Origin: Bacteroidales bacterium
Lineage (GTDB): Bacteria; Bacteroidota; Bacteroidia; Bacteroidales; VadinHA17
Length of the DNA stretch: 64,000 nucleotides
Direction of reading: 5' to 3'
NCBI GenBank assembly: GCA_029974835.1
Contig: JARKQN010000071.1
Span: forward strand, 1-64,000
Part shown: positions 1 to 9,364 of the stretch, piece by piece
How positions within the stretch are numbered: the stretch's first letter is position 1
How the letters are laid out: each line of letters begins with the position of its first letter
Notes under the pieces: generated by a model
What the model saw: only the letters and a program-made list of their open reading frames with translations
Told to the model about the DNA's origin: nothing
Databases searched by the model: none
Position numbers and translations under genes: made by a program

Positions 1-1
1 C

Positions 2-646
2 GAATTTGATTACAGGTGGCTCGTCTCGTTCGTAAAAGGCCCCGCAAGGCAGCCTCTGACATGGATAGTATTTGTTGTGGTTGTGATATTCATTGTGACG
101 GCCGTCTCAAACGGCGCAAACCTGACCGACGGGCTCGACGGACTGGCAACAGGGGTGTCGGCTATTATCGGAGCCGCCCTGGGAGTGCTGGCTTACGTTT
201 CAAGCAATATCATTTATGCAAGGTATCTTAACATAATGTACATCCCCGGTTCGGGAGAGCTTGTGATTTTTGCCAGCGCTTTCATCGGGGCAACAATAGG
301 ATTTCTCTGGTACAACTCCTATCCCGCACAGGTCTTTATGGGCGATACGGGGAGCCTCTCTCTCGGTGGCATTATAGCCGTTTTTGCCATCGTAATAAGA
401 AAGGAGCTTCTGATTCCCGTGCTATGCGGAATCTTCCTGGTTGAGAATCTCTCAGTGGTTCTCCAGGTGGCATGGTTCAAACGGACAAAAAGAAAATACG
501 GCGAGGGAAGGAGAATATTCCTGATGGCACCACTTCATCATCACTACCAGAAAAAAGGATATTCCGAACCAAAGATCGTAACAAGGTTCTGGATTGTGGC
601 AATAATACTTGCAGTGCTCAGTATTGTAACACTTAAGATAAGATAG
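2..646 (+). CDS. mraY: MraY, phospho-N-acetylmuramoyl-pentapeptide transferase (5' truncated by window edge)
   Basis: MraY transfers phospho-MurNAc-pentapeptide from UDP to undecaprenyl phosphate on the inner membrane, giving lipid I. The frame is open from base 2 with no start, so only the C-terminal ~214 residues are present. Visible family marks are [12 protein letters not shown], the catalytic [11 protein letters not shown] segment, and the HHHYQKKG histidine motif near the end, among several hydrophobic helices. An internal ATG at 77 is not the start, because conserved MraY sequence ([13 protein letters not shown]) lies upstream of it in the same frame. It heads the mur/fts cluster and ends 4 bases before the murD start. 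Confidence 0.96.
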   Translation, partial: EFDYRWLVSFVKGPARQPLTWIVFVVVVIFIVTAVSNGANLTDGLDGLATGVSAIIGAALGVLAYVSSNIIYARYLNIMYIPGSGELVIFASAFIGATIGFLWYNSYPAQVFMGDTGSLSLGGIIAVFAIVIRKELLIPVLCGIFLVENLSVVLQVAWFKRTKRKYGEGRRIFLMAPLHHHYQKKGYSEPKIVTRFWIVAIILAVLSIVTLKIR

Positions 647-650
647 GGCT

Positions 651-1985
651 GTGAAAAAGATTGTGATACTCGGAGGAGGAGAAAGCGGAACAGGATCGGC
701 AGTGCTGGCCCGGAAACAGGGCTTCGATACTTTCCTTTCCGACAGCGGAACAATTAAACCCGCTTACCGGGAGATTCTTGAAAAAAACAACATCAGTTTC
801 GAAGAGGGAAAACATTCGGAAGAAATAATCTTTTCAGCAGATGAGGTGATTAAAAGCCCCGGCATACCTGAAAAGAATCCACTTATAAAATCCCTTCACG
901 AAAAGGGCATACCTGTGATTTCGGAGATTGAGTTTGCCGGGAGGTTCACCGACGCTCCAAAGATATGCATCACCGGGAGCAACGGAAAAACCACAACAAC
1001 AACACTTATATGGCACATGCTGAAGAAGGCCGGGATCAATGCCGCACTTACCGGTAATGTGGGAAACAGCTTTGCGATGGCCGTTGCAGAAGGCGGTTAT
1101 GAGTGCTACGTGCTTGAACTGAGCAGCTTCCAGCTCGACGGAATGTCAGAGTTTAAGGCCGAGACAGCCATCCTTCTTAATATAACGCCCGATCATCTCG
1201 ACAGGTACAATTACCAGATGCAGAATTATGTCGATTCAAAGTTCCGCATAATTCAGAATCAGGGCAGTGCGGATAATTTCATTTACTGGGCCGACGACCC
1301 GGTGATAATGAGAGAGATTGAAAAAAGAAATCCCGTGTCGCGGATGCTCCCGTTCTCTGCCACAAAAACAGAGGGGATGGCAGCCTGGGTCGAAAATGAT
1401 GAAATATTTATAAACCTCAAAGATAAAACCAGCCTTATGACTATTCACGATCTTGCTCTAAAGGGACGTCACAACACGCTTAACTCACTTGCCGCTGCAA
1501 TAGCCGGCAGGGTGATGAACATCCGCAAGGAGGTGATCAGGGAAAGCCTCACCGATTTTCAGGGGGTAGAGCACAGGCTCGAACCCGTTATCACTGTTCA
1601 TGGTATAAACTTTATTAATGATTCAAAAGCCACAAACGTGAACTCGACCTGGTATGCGCTCGAGTGCATGCAGACCAGGGTTGTCTGGATCGCAGGCGGC
1701 ATCGACAAGGGTAACGACTACTCCGAACTTTTTGATGTGGTGAAGAAAAAAGTCAGAGCCATTGTCTGCCTCGGCAAAGACAACAGGAAAATTATCGAGG
1801 CATTCAGCGACAAGGTGCCTTCAATTGTTGAAACCATGTCGATGGAGGAAGCAGTGCGGTCGGCCTATTACCTTGCCTCGAAGGGCGACACCGTCCTGCT
1901 CTCTCCTGCCTGCGCAAGCTTCGACCTCTTTAACAACTACGAGGACAGAGGAAGAAAATTCAAACAGGCTGTAAGAAATCTCTGA
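651..1985 (+). CDS. murD: MurD, UDP-N-acetylmuramoylalanine--D-glutamate ligase
   Basis: MurD adds D-glutamate to UDP-MurNAc-L-Ala in the cytoplasm using ATP. The 444-residue protein has an N-terminal Rossmann-like glycine motif (LGGGESG), the ATP-binding P-loop GSNGKTTTTT at residues 109-118, the LNITPDHLDRY segment, and the HRLEPV/NDSKATN region of the C-terminal ligase domain. Its length is normal for the family. The start is GTG, 4 bases after the mraY stop; no upstream in-frame ATG fits, and translation from GTG gives the expected KKIVILGGG beginning. It is followed by ftsW after 12 bases, so it sits inside the cluster operon. Confidence 0.96.
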   Translation: MKKIVILGGGESGTGSAVLARKQGFDTFLSDSGTIKPAYREILEKNNISFEEGKHSEEIIFSADEVIKSPGIPEKNPLIKSLHEKGIPVISEIEFAGRFTDAPKICITGSNGKTTTTTLIWHMLKKAGINAALTGNVGNSFAMAVAEGGYECYVLELSSFQLDGMSEFKAETAILLNITPDHLDRYNYQMQNYVDSKFRIIQNQGSADNFIYWADDPVIMREIEKRNPVSRMLPFSATKTEGMAAWVENDEIFINLKDKTSLMTIHDLALKGRHNTLNSLAAAIAGRVMNIRKEVIRESLTDFQGVEHRLEPVITVHGINFINDSKATNVNSTWYALECMQTRVVWIAGGIDKGNDYSELFDVVKKKVRAIVCLGKDNRKIIEAFSDKVPSIVETMSMEEAVRSAYYLASKGDTVLLSPACASFDLFNNYEDRGRKFKQAVRNL

Positions 1986-1997
1986 AAAGTATTATTC

Positions 1998-3200
1998 ATG
2001 GGCGAAAAACGGTTTGCAGCGATGTTTAAAGGTGACAGGGCTATATGGGCCCTGGTCGCTCTCTTTATGATATATTCGCTGCTTGCCGTATACAGCTCTT
2101 CGGCAGGTATTGCCTTTTCAAGGTTTGGCGGAAACACCGCATATTTCTTCAGAAGCCAGCTGATTATGCTTGCCCTTGGCCTGATAATAATAATAATCAC
2201 CCACAGGCTTTCAGTTTACATTTATTCATCACTGGCAAACCTGTTCTTTATTGCGGCAATAATACTTCTTGTACTGACATTGTTTATTGGGGTGAGAATA
2301 AATGAGGCTACCAGGTGGATAGAGATACCGGGCACGGGCTTCCGGCTGCAGTCGTCGGATGTCGCCAAAGTGGCACTGATAATTTATCTCTCAAGAGTCC
2401 TTTCGCAGAGCCAGGGCGGGGAACTGAACAACTTCCGGTTTGTGACAATCAGGCTTATAATGCCGGTTGCCGCAGTATGCCTTCTTATTATCACCGAGAA
2501 TCTGTCAACCGCCCTGATGATTTTCGGAATAAGCATCCTTCTGCTTTTTATCGGAAGGGTGCCCGTGAAATTCCTGCTGGCTTATGCAGGTATTGGCATA
2601 GCCGGACTGGTACTTGTGGTTTATCTGATTACGGTCATCTGGCCCGGCAACAACAGGGTGCAGGTGTGGAAGCACAGGGTTGAGAACTACTTCTCGGCCG
2701 AGAAAACATCTGATGATGAATCCTATCAGACCACCCAGTCGAGGATCGCAATCGCCACCGGAGGATTGTTCGGCAAAGCCCCCGGCAAAAGCACCCAAAG
2801 AAATATGCTTCCGCAGTCAAACTCCGATTTTATCTTCGCAATAATAGTTGAGGAATACGGTTTGATTTTCGGCGCCATACCGCTTATTCTCGCTTATATG
2901 ATATTGTTGTTCAGGGGAATAGCAATAGCAAAAAAATGCGATACAGCCTTTCCCGCATTTCTCGTGCTGGGACTGACCCTGATGATAGTTATCCAGGCCC
3001 TGGTAAACATGCTTGTGGCTTCAGGCCTCTTTCCGGTAACAGGCCAGACCCTCCCCATGATAAGCTGGGGAAGGACTTCTGTGCTTGTTGTGAGTTTCAG
3101 CATAGGAGCAATTCTGAGCGTGAGCAGGGTCAATAACGCCAGGCTGAGAAATGAGGAGCTTCCGGAGGAGGATAAGAAAAATGAGGGAGATATGATATGA
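1998..3200 (+). CDS. ftsW: FtsW/RodA family septal peptidoglycan glycosyltransferase
   Basis: This is a SEDS-family polytopic membrane protein that polymerises lipid II at the septum together with a class B penicillin-binding protein. It has 400 residues and about nine to ten hydrophobic helices. The characteristic LPQSNSDFIFAIIVEEYG stretch (about residues 272-289) and the GQTLPMISWG segment near the C-terminus mark the SEDS family. The last ~25 residues are charged and cytoplasmic. Its place between murD and murG is the classical position of ftsW rather than rodA. The stop overlaps the murG start (ATGA), so the two are probably translationally coupled. Confidence 0.94.
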   Translation: MGEKRFAAMFKGDRAIWALVALFMIYSLLAVYSSSAGIAFSRFGGNTAYFFRSQLIMLALGLIIIIITHRLSVYIYSSLANLFFIAAIILLVLTLFIGVRINEATRWIEIPGTGFRLQSSDVAKVALIIYLSRVLSQSQGGELNNFRFVTIRLIMPVAAVCLLIITENLSTALMIFGISILLLFIGRVPVKFLLAYAGIGIAGLVLVVYLITVIWPGNNRVQVWKHRVENYFSAEKTSDDESYQTTQSRIAIATGGLFGKAPGKSTQRNMLPQSNSDFIFAIIVEEYGLIFGAIPLILAYMILLFRGIAIAKKCDTAFPAFLVLGLTLMIVIQALVNMLVASGLFPVTGQTLPMISWGRTSVLVVSFSIGAILSVSRVNNARLRNEELPEEDKKNEGDMI

Positions 3201-4309
3201 AAACCACCGGAAACATACGGGTTATAATCAGCGGCGGAGGGACCGGAGGTCATGTGTTCCCTGCGATATCTGTTGCCAATGCGCTCAGAAAAGCTGCCCC
3301 TTCGGCAGAGATACTGTTTGTCGGGGCCCTCGGCCGGCTTGAAATGGAAAAGGTGCCCGCCGCAGGATACAATATTGTCGGCCTTCCGGTAGCCGGTTTC
3401 GACCGGAAAAACTTGTTCAGGAATTTTTCGGTGATTTTCAGGCTGTTGAGAAGTCTGCTGATTGCAGGAAGAATATTACGCGACTTCAGACCCGATGTTG
3501 CGGTAGGTGTCGGCGGTTATGCAAGCGGACCGGTTCTTTTCCGGGCTTCGGCAATGGGAATACCAGTACTGATCCAGGAACAGAACAGCTATGCCGGCCT
3601 TACAAACAGACTCCTCGGGAAAAAAGCCTCCGTCATCTGTGTGGCATGGGACGGGATGGAAAAATATTTCCCCGCATCGAAAATTATCAAAACGGGTAAT
3701 CCTGTCAGGATGGAGATGGAAAACTCGGTAAGCCTTAGAAAGGAAGCCCTTGACTATTTCGGGCTTGGCGGCGGCAAACCTGTGGTACTGGTTCTTGGCG
3801 GCTCACTCGGCGCCGGGAGCATTAACAAATGCCTTTCTTCCAATATCGGGATACTCGCAGAAGGGAATGCCTCATGGATATGGCAGACGGGTAAACACTA
3901 TTTTGAAAACGTAAACGCACTGGCTTCCGTCGCAGGAGCCACCGATGTAAAGGTTGTCCCGTTCATTGAAAGAATGGATTACGCCTACGCGGCTGCCGAT
4001 ATAATTGTTTCAAGGGCCGGTGCAGGAACAATCAGCGAGCTTTGCCTGGCTGGCAAGCCTGTTGTTCTTGTCCCTTCACCGAATGTCGCGGAGGATCACC
4101 AGACAAAAAACGCAATGGCACTTTCATCGGCGGGAGGAGCCGTGGTGGTGAAGGATAATGAGCTTGAGAATGCTCTTCTTCCGGAGATATTTTCACTGCT
4201 TGCAGATGAGAACAGAAGGAAAAGCCTCTCCGAAAACATAAGGAAAATGGCGGTAAGAGGCTCAGACATGATGATTGCTCATGAAATATTAAAACTCTCG
4301 GGAAAATGA
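3197..4309 (+). CDS. murG: MurG, lipid II-forming N-acetylglucosaminyltransferase
   Basis: MurG transfers GlcNAc from UDP-GlcNAc to lipid I on the cytoplasmic face of the membrane, giving lipid II. The 370-residue protein has the N-terminal G-loop GGGTGGHVFPA (residues 13-23), the GGYASGPV loop, QEQNSYAGLTN, and the C-terminal donor-binding region SRAGAGTISEL followed by VPSPNVAEDHQTKNA. These are all diagnostic GT28/MurG motifs. It overlaps ftsW by 4 bases upstream and murC by 4 bases downstream, which supports a single cotranscribed unit. Confidence 0.97.
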   Translation: MKTTGNIRVIISGGGTGGHVFPAISVANALRKAAPSAEILFVGALGRLEMEKVPAAGYNIVGLPVAGFDRKNLFRNFSVIFRLLRSLLIAGRILRDFRPDVAVGVGGYASGPVLFRASAMGIPVLIQEQNSYAGLTNRLLGKKASVICVAWDGMEKYFPASKIIKTGNPVRMEMENSVSLRKEALDYFGLGGGKPVVLVLGGSLGAGSINKCLSSNIGILAEGNASWIWQTGKHYFENVNALASVAGATDVKVVPFIERMDYAYAAADIIVSRAGAGTISELCLAGKPVVLVPSPNVAEDHQTKNAMALSSAGGAVVVKDNELENALLPEIFSLLADENRRKSLSENIRKMAVRGSDMMIAHEILKLSGK

Positions 4310-5700
4310 ACGGTACAGGAACCCTTGCGGGAGTATATTTTATAGGTATCGGCGGCATAGGCATGAGCGCCCTGGCCCGGTATTTTATTTCGAAGGGTGT
4401 GATCGTTGCAGGTTACGACCGCACGGAAAGCAGTCTCACCCGTGAACTCGAAAGGGAAGGGTGTTCTGTTTCATATAATGACGACGAATCAGCCATTCCG
4501 CCTCTCTTTAAAAATGCAGGCCTTAAGGATAAGATCCTCGTTGTTTTCACTCCGGCTATCCCGCCCGAATCAGCTATACTGAATTTCTTCAGAAGGGAGG
4601 GATATGCCATCAATAAACGTTCCGAAGTCCTCGGGGCTATATCATGTACAACCTCAACCATTGCGGTTGCTGGAACTCACGGCAAAACATCCGTTTCGAC
4701 CCTGACCGCACATATCCTGACTCATTCGGGAAGGGGCTGCTCAGCTTTCCTTGGAGGAATTTCCAAAAACTACAACTCAAACCTGCTGCTATCCGATTCG
4801 GAATATACGGTAATGGAAGCAGACGAGTACGACAGGTCTTTCCACAGGCTTTCGCCGCTGTTTGCGGTCATTACCTCGGCCGATGCCGACCACCTCGATA
4901 TTTACGGCAGTTATGAATCGATGCTGGAAGGGTATTCGGAGTTCTGCAGGAAGATAAGGCCGGAGGGAAAACTCCTCATTAACGAAAAGGTTGTCGGGAA
5001 AATCGCAGTACCGGAGGGTTTACCGTTGTTTGTGTACGGGTTTTCGGAGAGTTGCGATTTCAGGATTACCGACCATGAAAAAGCCGGTGAAAACTACAGG
5101 TTCAGCATACAGGCAGGCCGGGTCACTTTGAAAAATCTTGTTTATCCGTTTCCCGGAATCATGAATATGGAGAATGCCTGCGCCGCATCGGCTCTGGGCA
5201 TGATGTGCGGAGTTGACGAAAACGGCATTCGCAACGCCCTTGCAACGTTTAAAGGTGTGAGAAGAAGGTTTGATGTGAGGGTAAAGAGACCTGACTGCGT
5301 TTATATAGATGATTATGCCCATCACCCGGAAGAGATAAGGGCATTCATCAGTTCGGTCAGGGATTATTTCGGCAAGAGGCGGATTACGGGTATCTTTCAG
5401 CCTCATCTCTACTCGCGCACACGCGATCATGCCGACGGCTTTGCCGCCATTCTCGACACACTCGATGAAGTGATAATTCTGCCGATTTACCCGGCAAGGG
5501 AAAAACCGATTGAGGGAGTCTCCTCCGAAATGATTGCCGAAAGAATGAAAATGAAAAACAGAAGGGTGGTTGAAATGAAAGATGTTTTCTCCACCCTCGA
5601 TTTCGGGAAGATTGATGTGCTTCTGACAATAGGTGCAGGAGATATTGACCGTCTTGCTGATCCTATTGAGAATGAGCTGAAGAAACTGAAGGACAGATGA
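4306..5700 (+). CDS. murC: MurC, UDP-N-acetylmuramate--L-alanine ligase
   Basis: MurC joins L-alanine to UDP-MurNAc, the first amino acid of the peptide stem. It has 464 residues: an N-terminal nucleotide-binding fold with GIGGIGMSALARY (residues 14-26), the ATP P-loop GTHGKTSVS (123-131), the EADEYDRSF segment, and the C-terminal domain with DDYAHHPEEI and FQPHLYSRT. Both gene overlaps are 4 bases (murG upstream, ftsQ downstream). Nothing is missing or unusual for the family. Confidence 0.97.
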   Translation: MNGTGTLAGVYFIGIGGIGMSALARYFISKGVIVAGYDRTESSLTRELEREGCSVSYNDDESAIPPLFKNAGLKDKILVVFTPAIPPESAILNFFRREGYAINKRSEVLGAISCTTSTIAVAGTHGKTSVSTLTAHILTHSGRGCSAFLGGISKNYNSNLLLSDSEYTVMEADEYDRSFHRLSPLFAVITSADADHLDIYGSYESMLEGYSEFCRKIRPEGKLLINEKVVGKIAVPEGLPLFVYGFSESCDFRITDHEKAGENYRFSIQAGRVTLKNLVYPFPGIMNMENACAASALGMMCGVDENGIRNALATFKGVRRRFDVRVKRPDCVYIDDYAHHPEEIRAFISSVRDYFGKRRITGIFQPHLYSRTRDHADGFAAILDTLDEVIILPIYPAREKPIEGVSSEMIAERMKMKNRRVVEMKDVFSTLDFGKIDVLLTIGAGDIDRLADPIENELKKLKDR

Positions 5701-6476
5701 AGACGACAGGAAAAATACTGGTAACCGTGATGCTGCTCTATCTGCTGGCAACGCCTGTCTATCTGTCGGGCCGCGTAAAACAGATTAAGTGCAGCAGTGT
5801 CGAAATAACTGTGAGCGACTCTTCAGAAAACGGACTTATTACCCGCGGTGAAGTTGCTTCAATGGTAAGAAAGGAAGGCACTACACTGGCAGGAACTGGA
5901 TTGAAGGAGATTAAGCTTAACGAGATAGAGGAACGTATCAGGGCCAGGAACGAAATAAAAAGTGCGGAGGCTTATGTTACAATCGACGGCACGCTGCGTA
6001 TTGCCGTTACCCCGAGAGAACCTGTGCTGAGGCTGATAGTAAACGGTTCAGACTATTTTATGGATGATGAAGGAGTATTATTCAGAAAAAGGAAACTATA
6101 CACCCCCAGGGTTCATGTGGTAACAGGAAATTTCGAAATCAGGGGCCCGGTAGCAGAAGGGGTAAGTGTCCTGGATACTGCCGCCGGAGAAACGATCCTT
6201 AAGGATGTCTATAACCTTGTCGGTTTCATCAGACGCGACAGGTTCTGGTCGGCACAAATAGACCAGATAAGGGTTGCCGGTAACGGAGATATCAGTCTTG
6301 TCCCGCGCACGGCAGGGCACATAATCAATATCGGTAAAATAGACGGCCTTGAAGAAAAGCTCGAAAACCTTAAGGCTTTATACGACAAAATAATGCCCCT
6401 GGCAGGATGGGACGCCTACTCACTTATAGACCTTCAGTATAAAGACCAGGTTGTTTGCAGAAAAAAACCGAAATAA
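5697..6476 (+). CDS. ftsQ: FtsQ/DivIB-like division protein
   Basis: FtsQ is a bitopic inner-membrane scaffold of the divisome. The 259-residue protein has one N-terminal hydrophobic segment (about residues 7-24) followed by a periplasmic part whose first ~90 residues look like a POTRA domain (strand-helix pattern ending at VTIDGTLRIAVTPREPVLRL), and then a beta-rich FtsQ domain. Sequence conservation in this family is low. The call rests on the topology, the POTRA-like core and above all the position between murC and ftsA. It overlaps murC by 4 bases. Confidence 0.88.
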   Translation: MKTTGKILVTVMLLYLLATPVYLSGRVKQIKCSSVEITVSDSSENGLITRGEVASMVRKEGTTLAGTGLKEIKLNEIEERIRARNEIKSAEAYVTIDGTLRIAVTPREPVLRLIVNGSDYFMDDEGVLFRKRKLYTPRVHVVTGNFEIRGPVAEGVSVLDTAAGETILKDVYNLVGFIRRDRFWSAQIDQIRVAGNGDISLVPRTAGHIINIGKIDGLEEKLENLKALYDKIMPLAGWDAYSLIDLQYKDQVVCRKKPK

Positions 6477-6492
6477 AACATATCTAATCACT

Positions 6493-7848
6493 ATGAGCAG
6501 AAAACAGGAATATGTAGCAGCAATCGACATCGGTACCACTAAAATTGTGGCAATTGTCGGTACCAGGAACGAGAACGGCAAGATCGAGATTCTTGGCATC
6601 AGCCGCGCTCCTTCGAAAGGTGTCAAAAGAGGCGTTGTGCTAAACATTGAGGAAACAGTTAACGCCATTTCCACCACGGTGGAAGATGTGAAAAGGCGGT
6701 CCGGGATCGATTTTTCCGAAGTCTTCGTGGGAATTGCCGGGCAGCATATAAAAAGCATGAAAAGCAGAGGCTATATCATGCGCGACAATTATGACGATGA
6801 GATCACGAAAGATGAAATCTTCAGGCTGATAGGCGATATGCATAAAATACATATCGACATCGGTGAGGAGATAATTCATGTGATACCTCAGAATTTTATT
6901 GTTGATAACGAAGCCGGTGTAAAGAGCCCCATCGGAATGTGCGGCAGGAGGCTGGAAGCCAACTTCCATATTGTTATCGGACAGGTGGCAGCCGCTAAAA
7001 ACATCGAGAAGTGCATCCGCAAGGCAGGCCTGACGGTAAAGGACATGATTCTTGAGCCCCTTGCCTCTTCCGATGCATGCCTTACAGACGATGAGAAGGA
7101 GGCCGGCGTGGTACTGGTGGATATTGGCGGCGGAACAACCGACATAGCCGTCTATTACGATAATATCATCCGCCATACCGCAGTGATTCCTTTCGGAGGC
7201 AACGTTATTACAAACGATATCAAGGAAGGATGTGCAATACTGCACCGTCATGCCGAACAGCTTAAAATTCAGTATGGGTCGGCCCTGGGGGAACTGGCTC
7301 CCGAAGACAAGGTGGTATCAATACCCGGCATCAGCGGCAGGGATCCCAAAGAGATCTCCTTCCGCAGCCTCGCCTATATCATACAGTCGAGAATGGAGGA
7401 AATAATAGATGCCATCAACTTCGAGATACAAAACTCTGGCGTTGCCGATAAGCTTGCTGCAGGAATGGTCATTACGGGCGGAGGCGCAATGCTGAAATAT
7501 CTTCCCCAACTGATGAAGTTTAAAACCGGCATGGATGTGCGCGTAGGACTCCCCAATGAACACCTTGGCGGTCCCGGCAAGAACGAGATCAACCAGCCAA
7601 TGTACGCCACCTCAGTCGGTCTCATAATCAAAGGATTTGAATTCCTCGACACTTATCATAAAAAATTCATAGCCGGTAAACAGGATGAATTCGTGAGACC
7701 TGCTGCCGCCGTTAAGGATGAAGCTGCGGAATCTGTTGCAGCCGGTACGGAGGAGGTGACTGATACTGAAGAAAAGGTCTCACTCACCGAAAAAATAAAG
7801 ACCCTGCTCACCAGGATGTTTGAAGTTGAAGATCAGAAATTTAACTGA
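6493..7848 (+). CDS. ftsA: FtsA, actin-like divisome protein
   Basis: FtsA tethers FtsZ to the membrane and recruits later division proteins. I chose the ATG at 6493 (protein MSRKQEYVAAIDIGTTK, 451 residues). An in-frame ATG at 6451 lies inside ftsQ and would add 14 unrelated residues before the conserved beginning. Actin-fold phosphate motifs are AAIDIGTTKIVAIVG at the N-terminus and VLVDIGGGTTDIAVY near residue 215; ITGGGAML follows. The C-terminus after an acidic linker ends in SLTEKIKTLLTRMFEVED, which looks like the membrane-targeting amphipathic helix. ftsZ follows after 38 bases. Confidence 0.96.
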   Translation: MSRKQEYVAAIDIGTTKIVAIVGTRNENGKIEILGISRAPSKGVKRGVVLNIEETVNAISTTVEDVKRRSGIDFSEVFVGIAGQHIKSMKSRGYIMRDNYDDEITKDEIFRLIGDMHKIHIDIGEEIIHVIPQNFIVDNEAGVKSPIGMCGRRLEANFHIVIGQVAAAKNIEKCIRKAGLTVKDMILEPLASSDACLTDDEKEAGVVLVDIGGGTTDIAVYYDNIIRHTAVIPFGGNVITNDIKEGCAILHRHAEQLKIQYGSALGELAPEDKVVSIPGISGRDPKEISFRSLAYIIQSRMEEIIDAINFEIQNSGVADKLAAGMVITGGGAMLKYLPQLMKFKTGMDVRVGLPNEHLGGPGKNEINQPMYATSVGLIIKGFEFLDTYHKKFIAGKQDEFVRPAAAVKDEAAESVAAGTEEVTDTEEKVSLTEKIKTLLTRMFEVEDQKFN

Positions 7849-7886
7849 TATCTGTAATAAATATATAAACTTAAAATTAATGCTTT

Positions 7887-9362
7887 ATGGCCGATGATTT
7901 AATGAATTTTGACCTTCCCGTGGAAAGGTCGTCGATAATAAAGGTCGTTGGCATTGGCGGCGGAGGCAACAATGCCGTTAATCACATGTTCGAAAGAGGA
8001 ATCAGGGATGTGAATTTTGTTATTTGCAACACTGATCACCAGGCGCTTGCCACCAGCCCTGTTCCCGTAAAGGTGCAGATCGGGGAATCGCTTACCGAAG
8101 GCAGAGGGGCAGGCAGCAGGCCTGAGACAGGCCGGCAGGCTGCAATGGAGAACCTGAGCGACATTATGGACGCCATCTCGGGCAATACCAAAATGGTATT
8201 CATTACTACCGGCATGGGAGGAGGTACCGGCACGGGCGCCACACCCGTGATTGCCAAGGCTTGCAAGGATGCGGGGTATCTCACCATTGCCGTTGTGACG
8301 ATACCTTTCAGGTCGGAAGGAAAGATAAGAATAAAACATGCCATCGATGGCGTTAACGAACTCAGAAACCATGTCGATTCGCTGCTGGTGATCAATAACG
8401 AAAAACTTAGGGAAATATACGGCGATCTGCCCGTTTCGGCTGCATTTGCCAAGGCTGACGATGTGCTTACAACTGCCGTTAAAGGTATTGCTGAAATCAT
8501 CACGGCAACCGGCTATATAAATGTCGATTTTGCAGATGTTGAGACAGTTATGAAGGATTCGGGCGTTGCCCTTATGGGAATGGGTTCAGCATCCGGCGAA
8601 AACAGGGCCATCAAGGCCATTGAAAATGCACTCAACTCACCTCTGCTCAACTCAAACGACATAACAGGGGCAAAAAGCATTCTTGTAAACATTGTCACAG
8701 GCTGCGGCGAAAACGAACTTACAATGGATGAACTCGGCGAAATAACCGACTACATGTACGACGTGGCTGCAGATGACGCCCTCATCATAAGGGGTCTTTC
8801 ACGCGACGCTTCGCTGAATGAGGAAATCAGCGTAACAGTAATTGCCACTGGGTTTGAGGCCAACAGTATCTTTCAGCCTTATAAAAATCCTGAACCTGAA
8901 AGAATTACACTGTCACAGCCAGTGAATCAGGAGCCTTTAAATCAGCTTCAGGCAGGGCAAAGCGAAAGTTTCTCAGTCCACCAGAAATCAAAAAAGGCTC
9001 TGGTACCCGAAGTGAACGACTCTTTGCAGGCGAAGCTCGATTTCGGCATCCTCGATATGAGCCAGACTGCAAGGAAAAGGGAGGAGGGAGAAGAGGACGG
9101 AGAGAGACCTGCCGCCGCTAACCTTCAGAAACTGAAACATATGCAGAATATGTTGAAAAAGGAGGGCCTCTCGGGTCAGACAATGAAAGAGAACATCGAA
9201 TCGTTCGAGGATGTGCCGGCTTACGTCAGGCGCAACCTGGTCCTGTCGGGAACAGGAAAAAAGAGCAGCAGCAAAGTGTCGAAATTTACCCTTTCCACCG
9301 ATGAAAATGAGGGCCCCGTTCTGAGAGAGGATAACGCATACCTTAATGACAACGTAGACTGA
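7887..9362 (+). CDS. ftsZ: FtsZ, tubulin-like cell division GTPase
   Basis: FtsZ polymerises with GTP into the Z-ring. The 491-residue protein carries GIGGGGNNAVNHM near the N-terminus and the tubulin signature GGGTGTG at residues 111-117, plus the T7-loop region VDFADVETVM. The globular GTPase ends near residue 320. A long hydrophilic linker of about 170 residues follows, which makes the protein roughly 100 residues longer than the enterobacterial form; long C-terminal extensions are common in Bacteroidota FtsZ. It is the last clear division gene of the cluster; the next gene starts 2 bases after its stop. Confidence 0.98.
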   Translation: MADDLMNFDLPVERSSIIKVVGIGGGGNNAVNHMFERGIRDVNFVICNTDHQALATSPVPVKVQIGESLTEGRGAGSRPETGRQAAMENLSDIMDAISGNTKMVFITTGMGGGTGTGATPVIAKACKDAGYLTIAVVTIPFRSEGKIRIKHAIDGVNELRNHVDSLLVINNEKLREIYGDLPVSAAFAKADDVLTTAVKGIAEIITATGYINVDFADVETVMKDSGVALMGMGSASGENRAIKAIENALNSPLLNSNDITGAKSILVNIVTGCGENELTMDELGEITDYMYDVAADDALIIRGLSRDASLNEEISVTVIATGFEANSIFQPYKNPEPERITLSQPVNQEPLNQLQAGQSESFSVHQKSKKALVPEVNDSLQAKLDFGILDMSQTARKREEGEEDGERPAAANLQKLKHMQNMLKKEGLSGQTMKENIESFEDVPAYVRRNLVLSGTGKKSSSKVSKFTLSTDENEGPVLREDNAYLNDNVD

Positions 9363-9364
9363 AA

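Noticed and set aside
5020-5751. 243-codon antisense frame across murC/ftsQ
   Set aside because: It lies entirely opposite well-supported murC and ftsQ coding sequence and has no recognisable domain.
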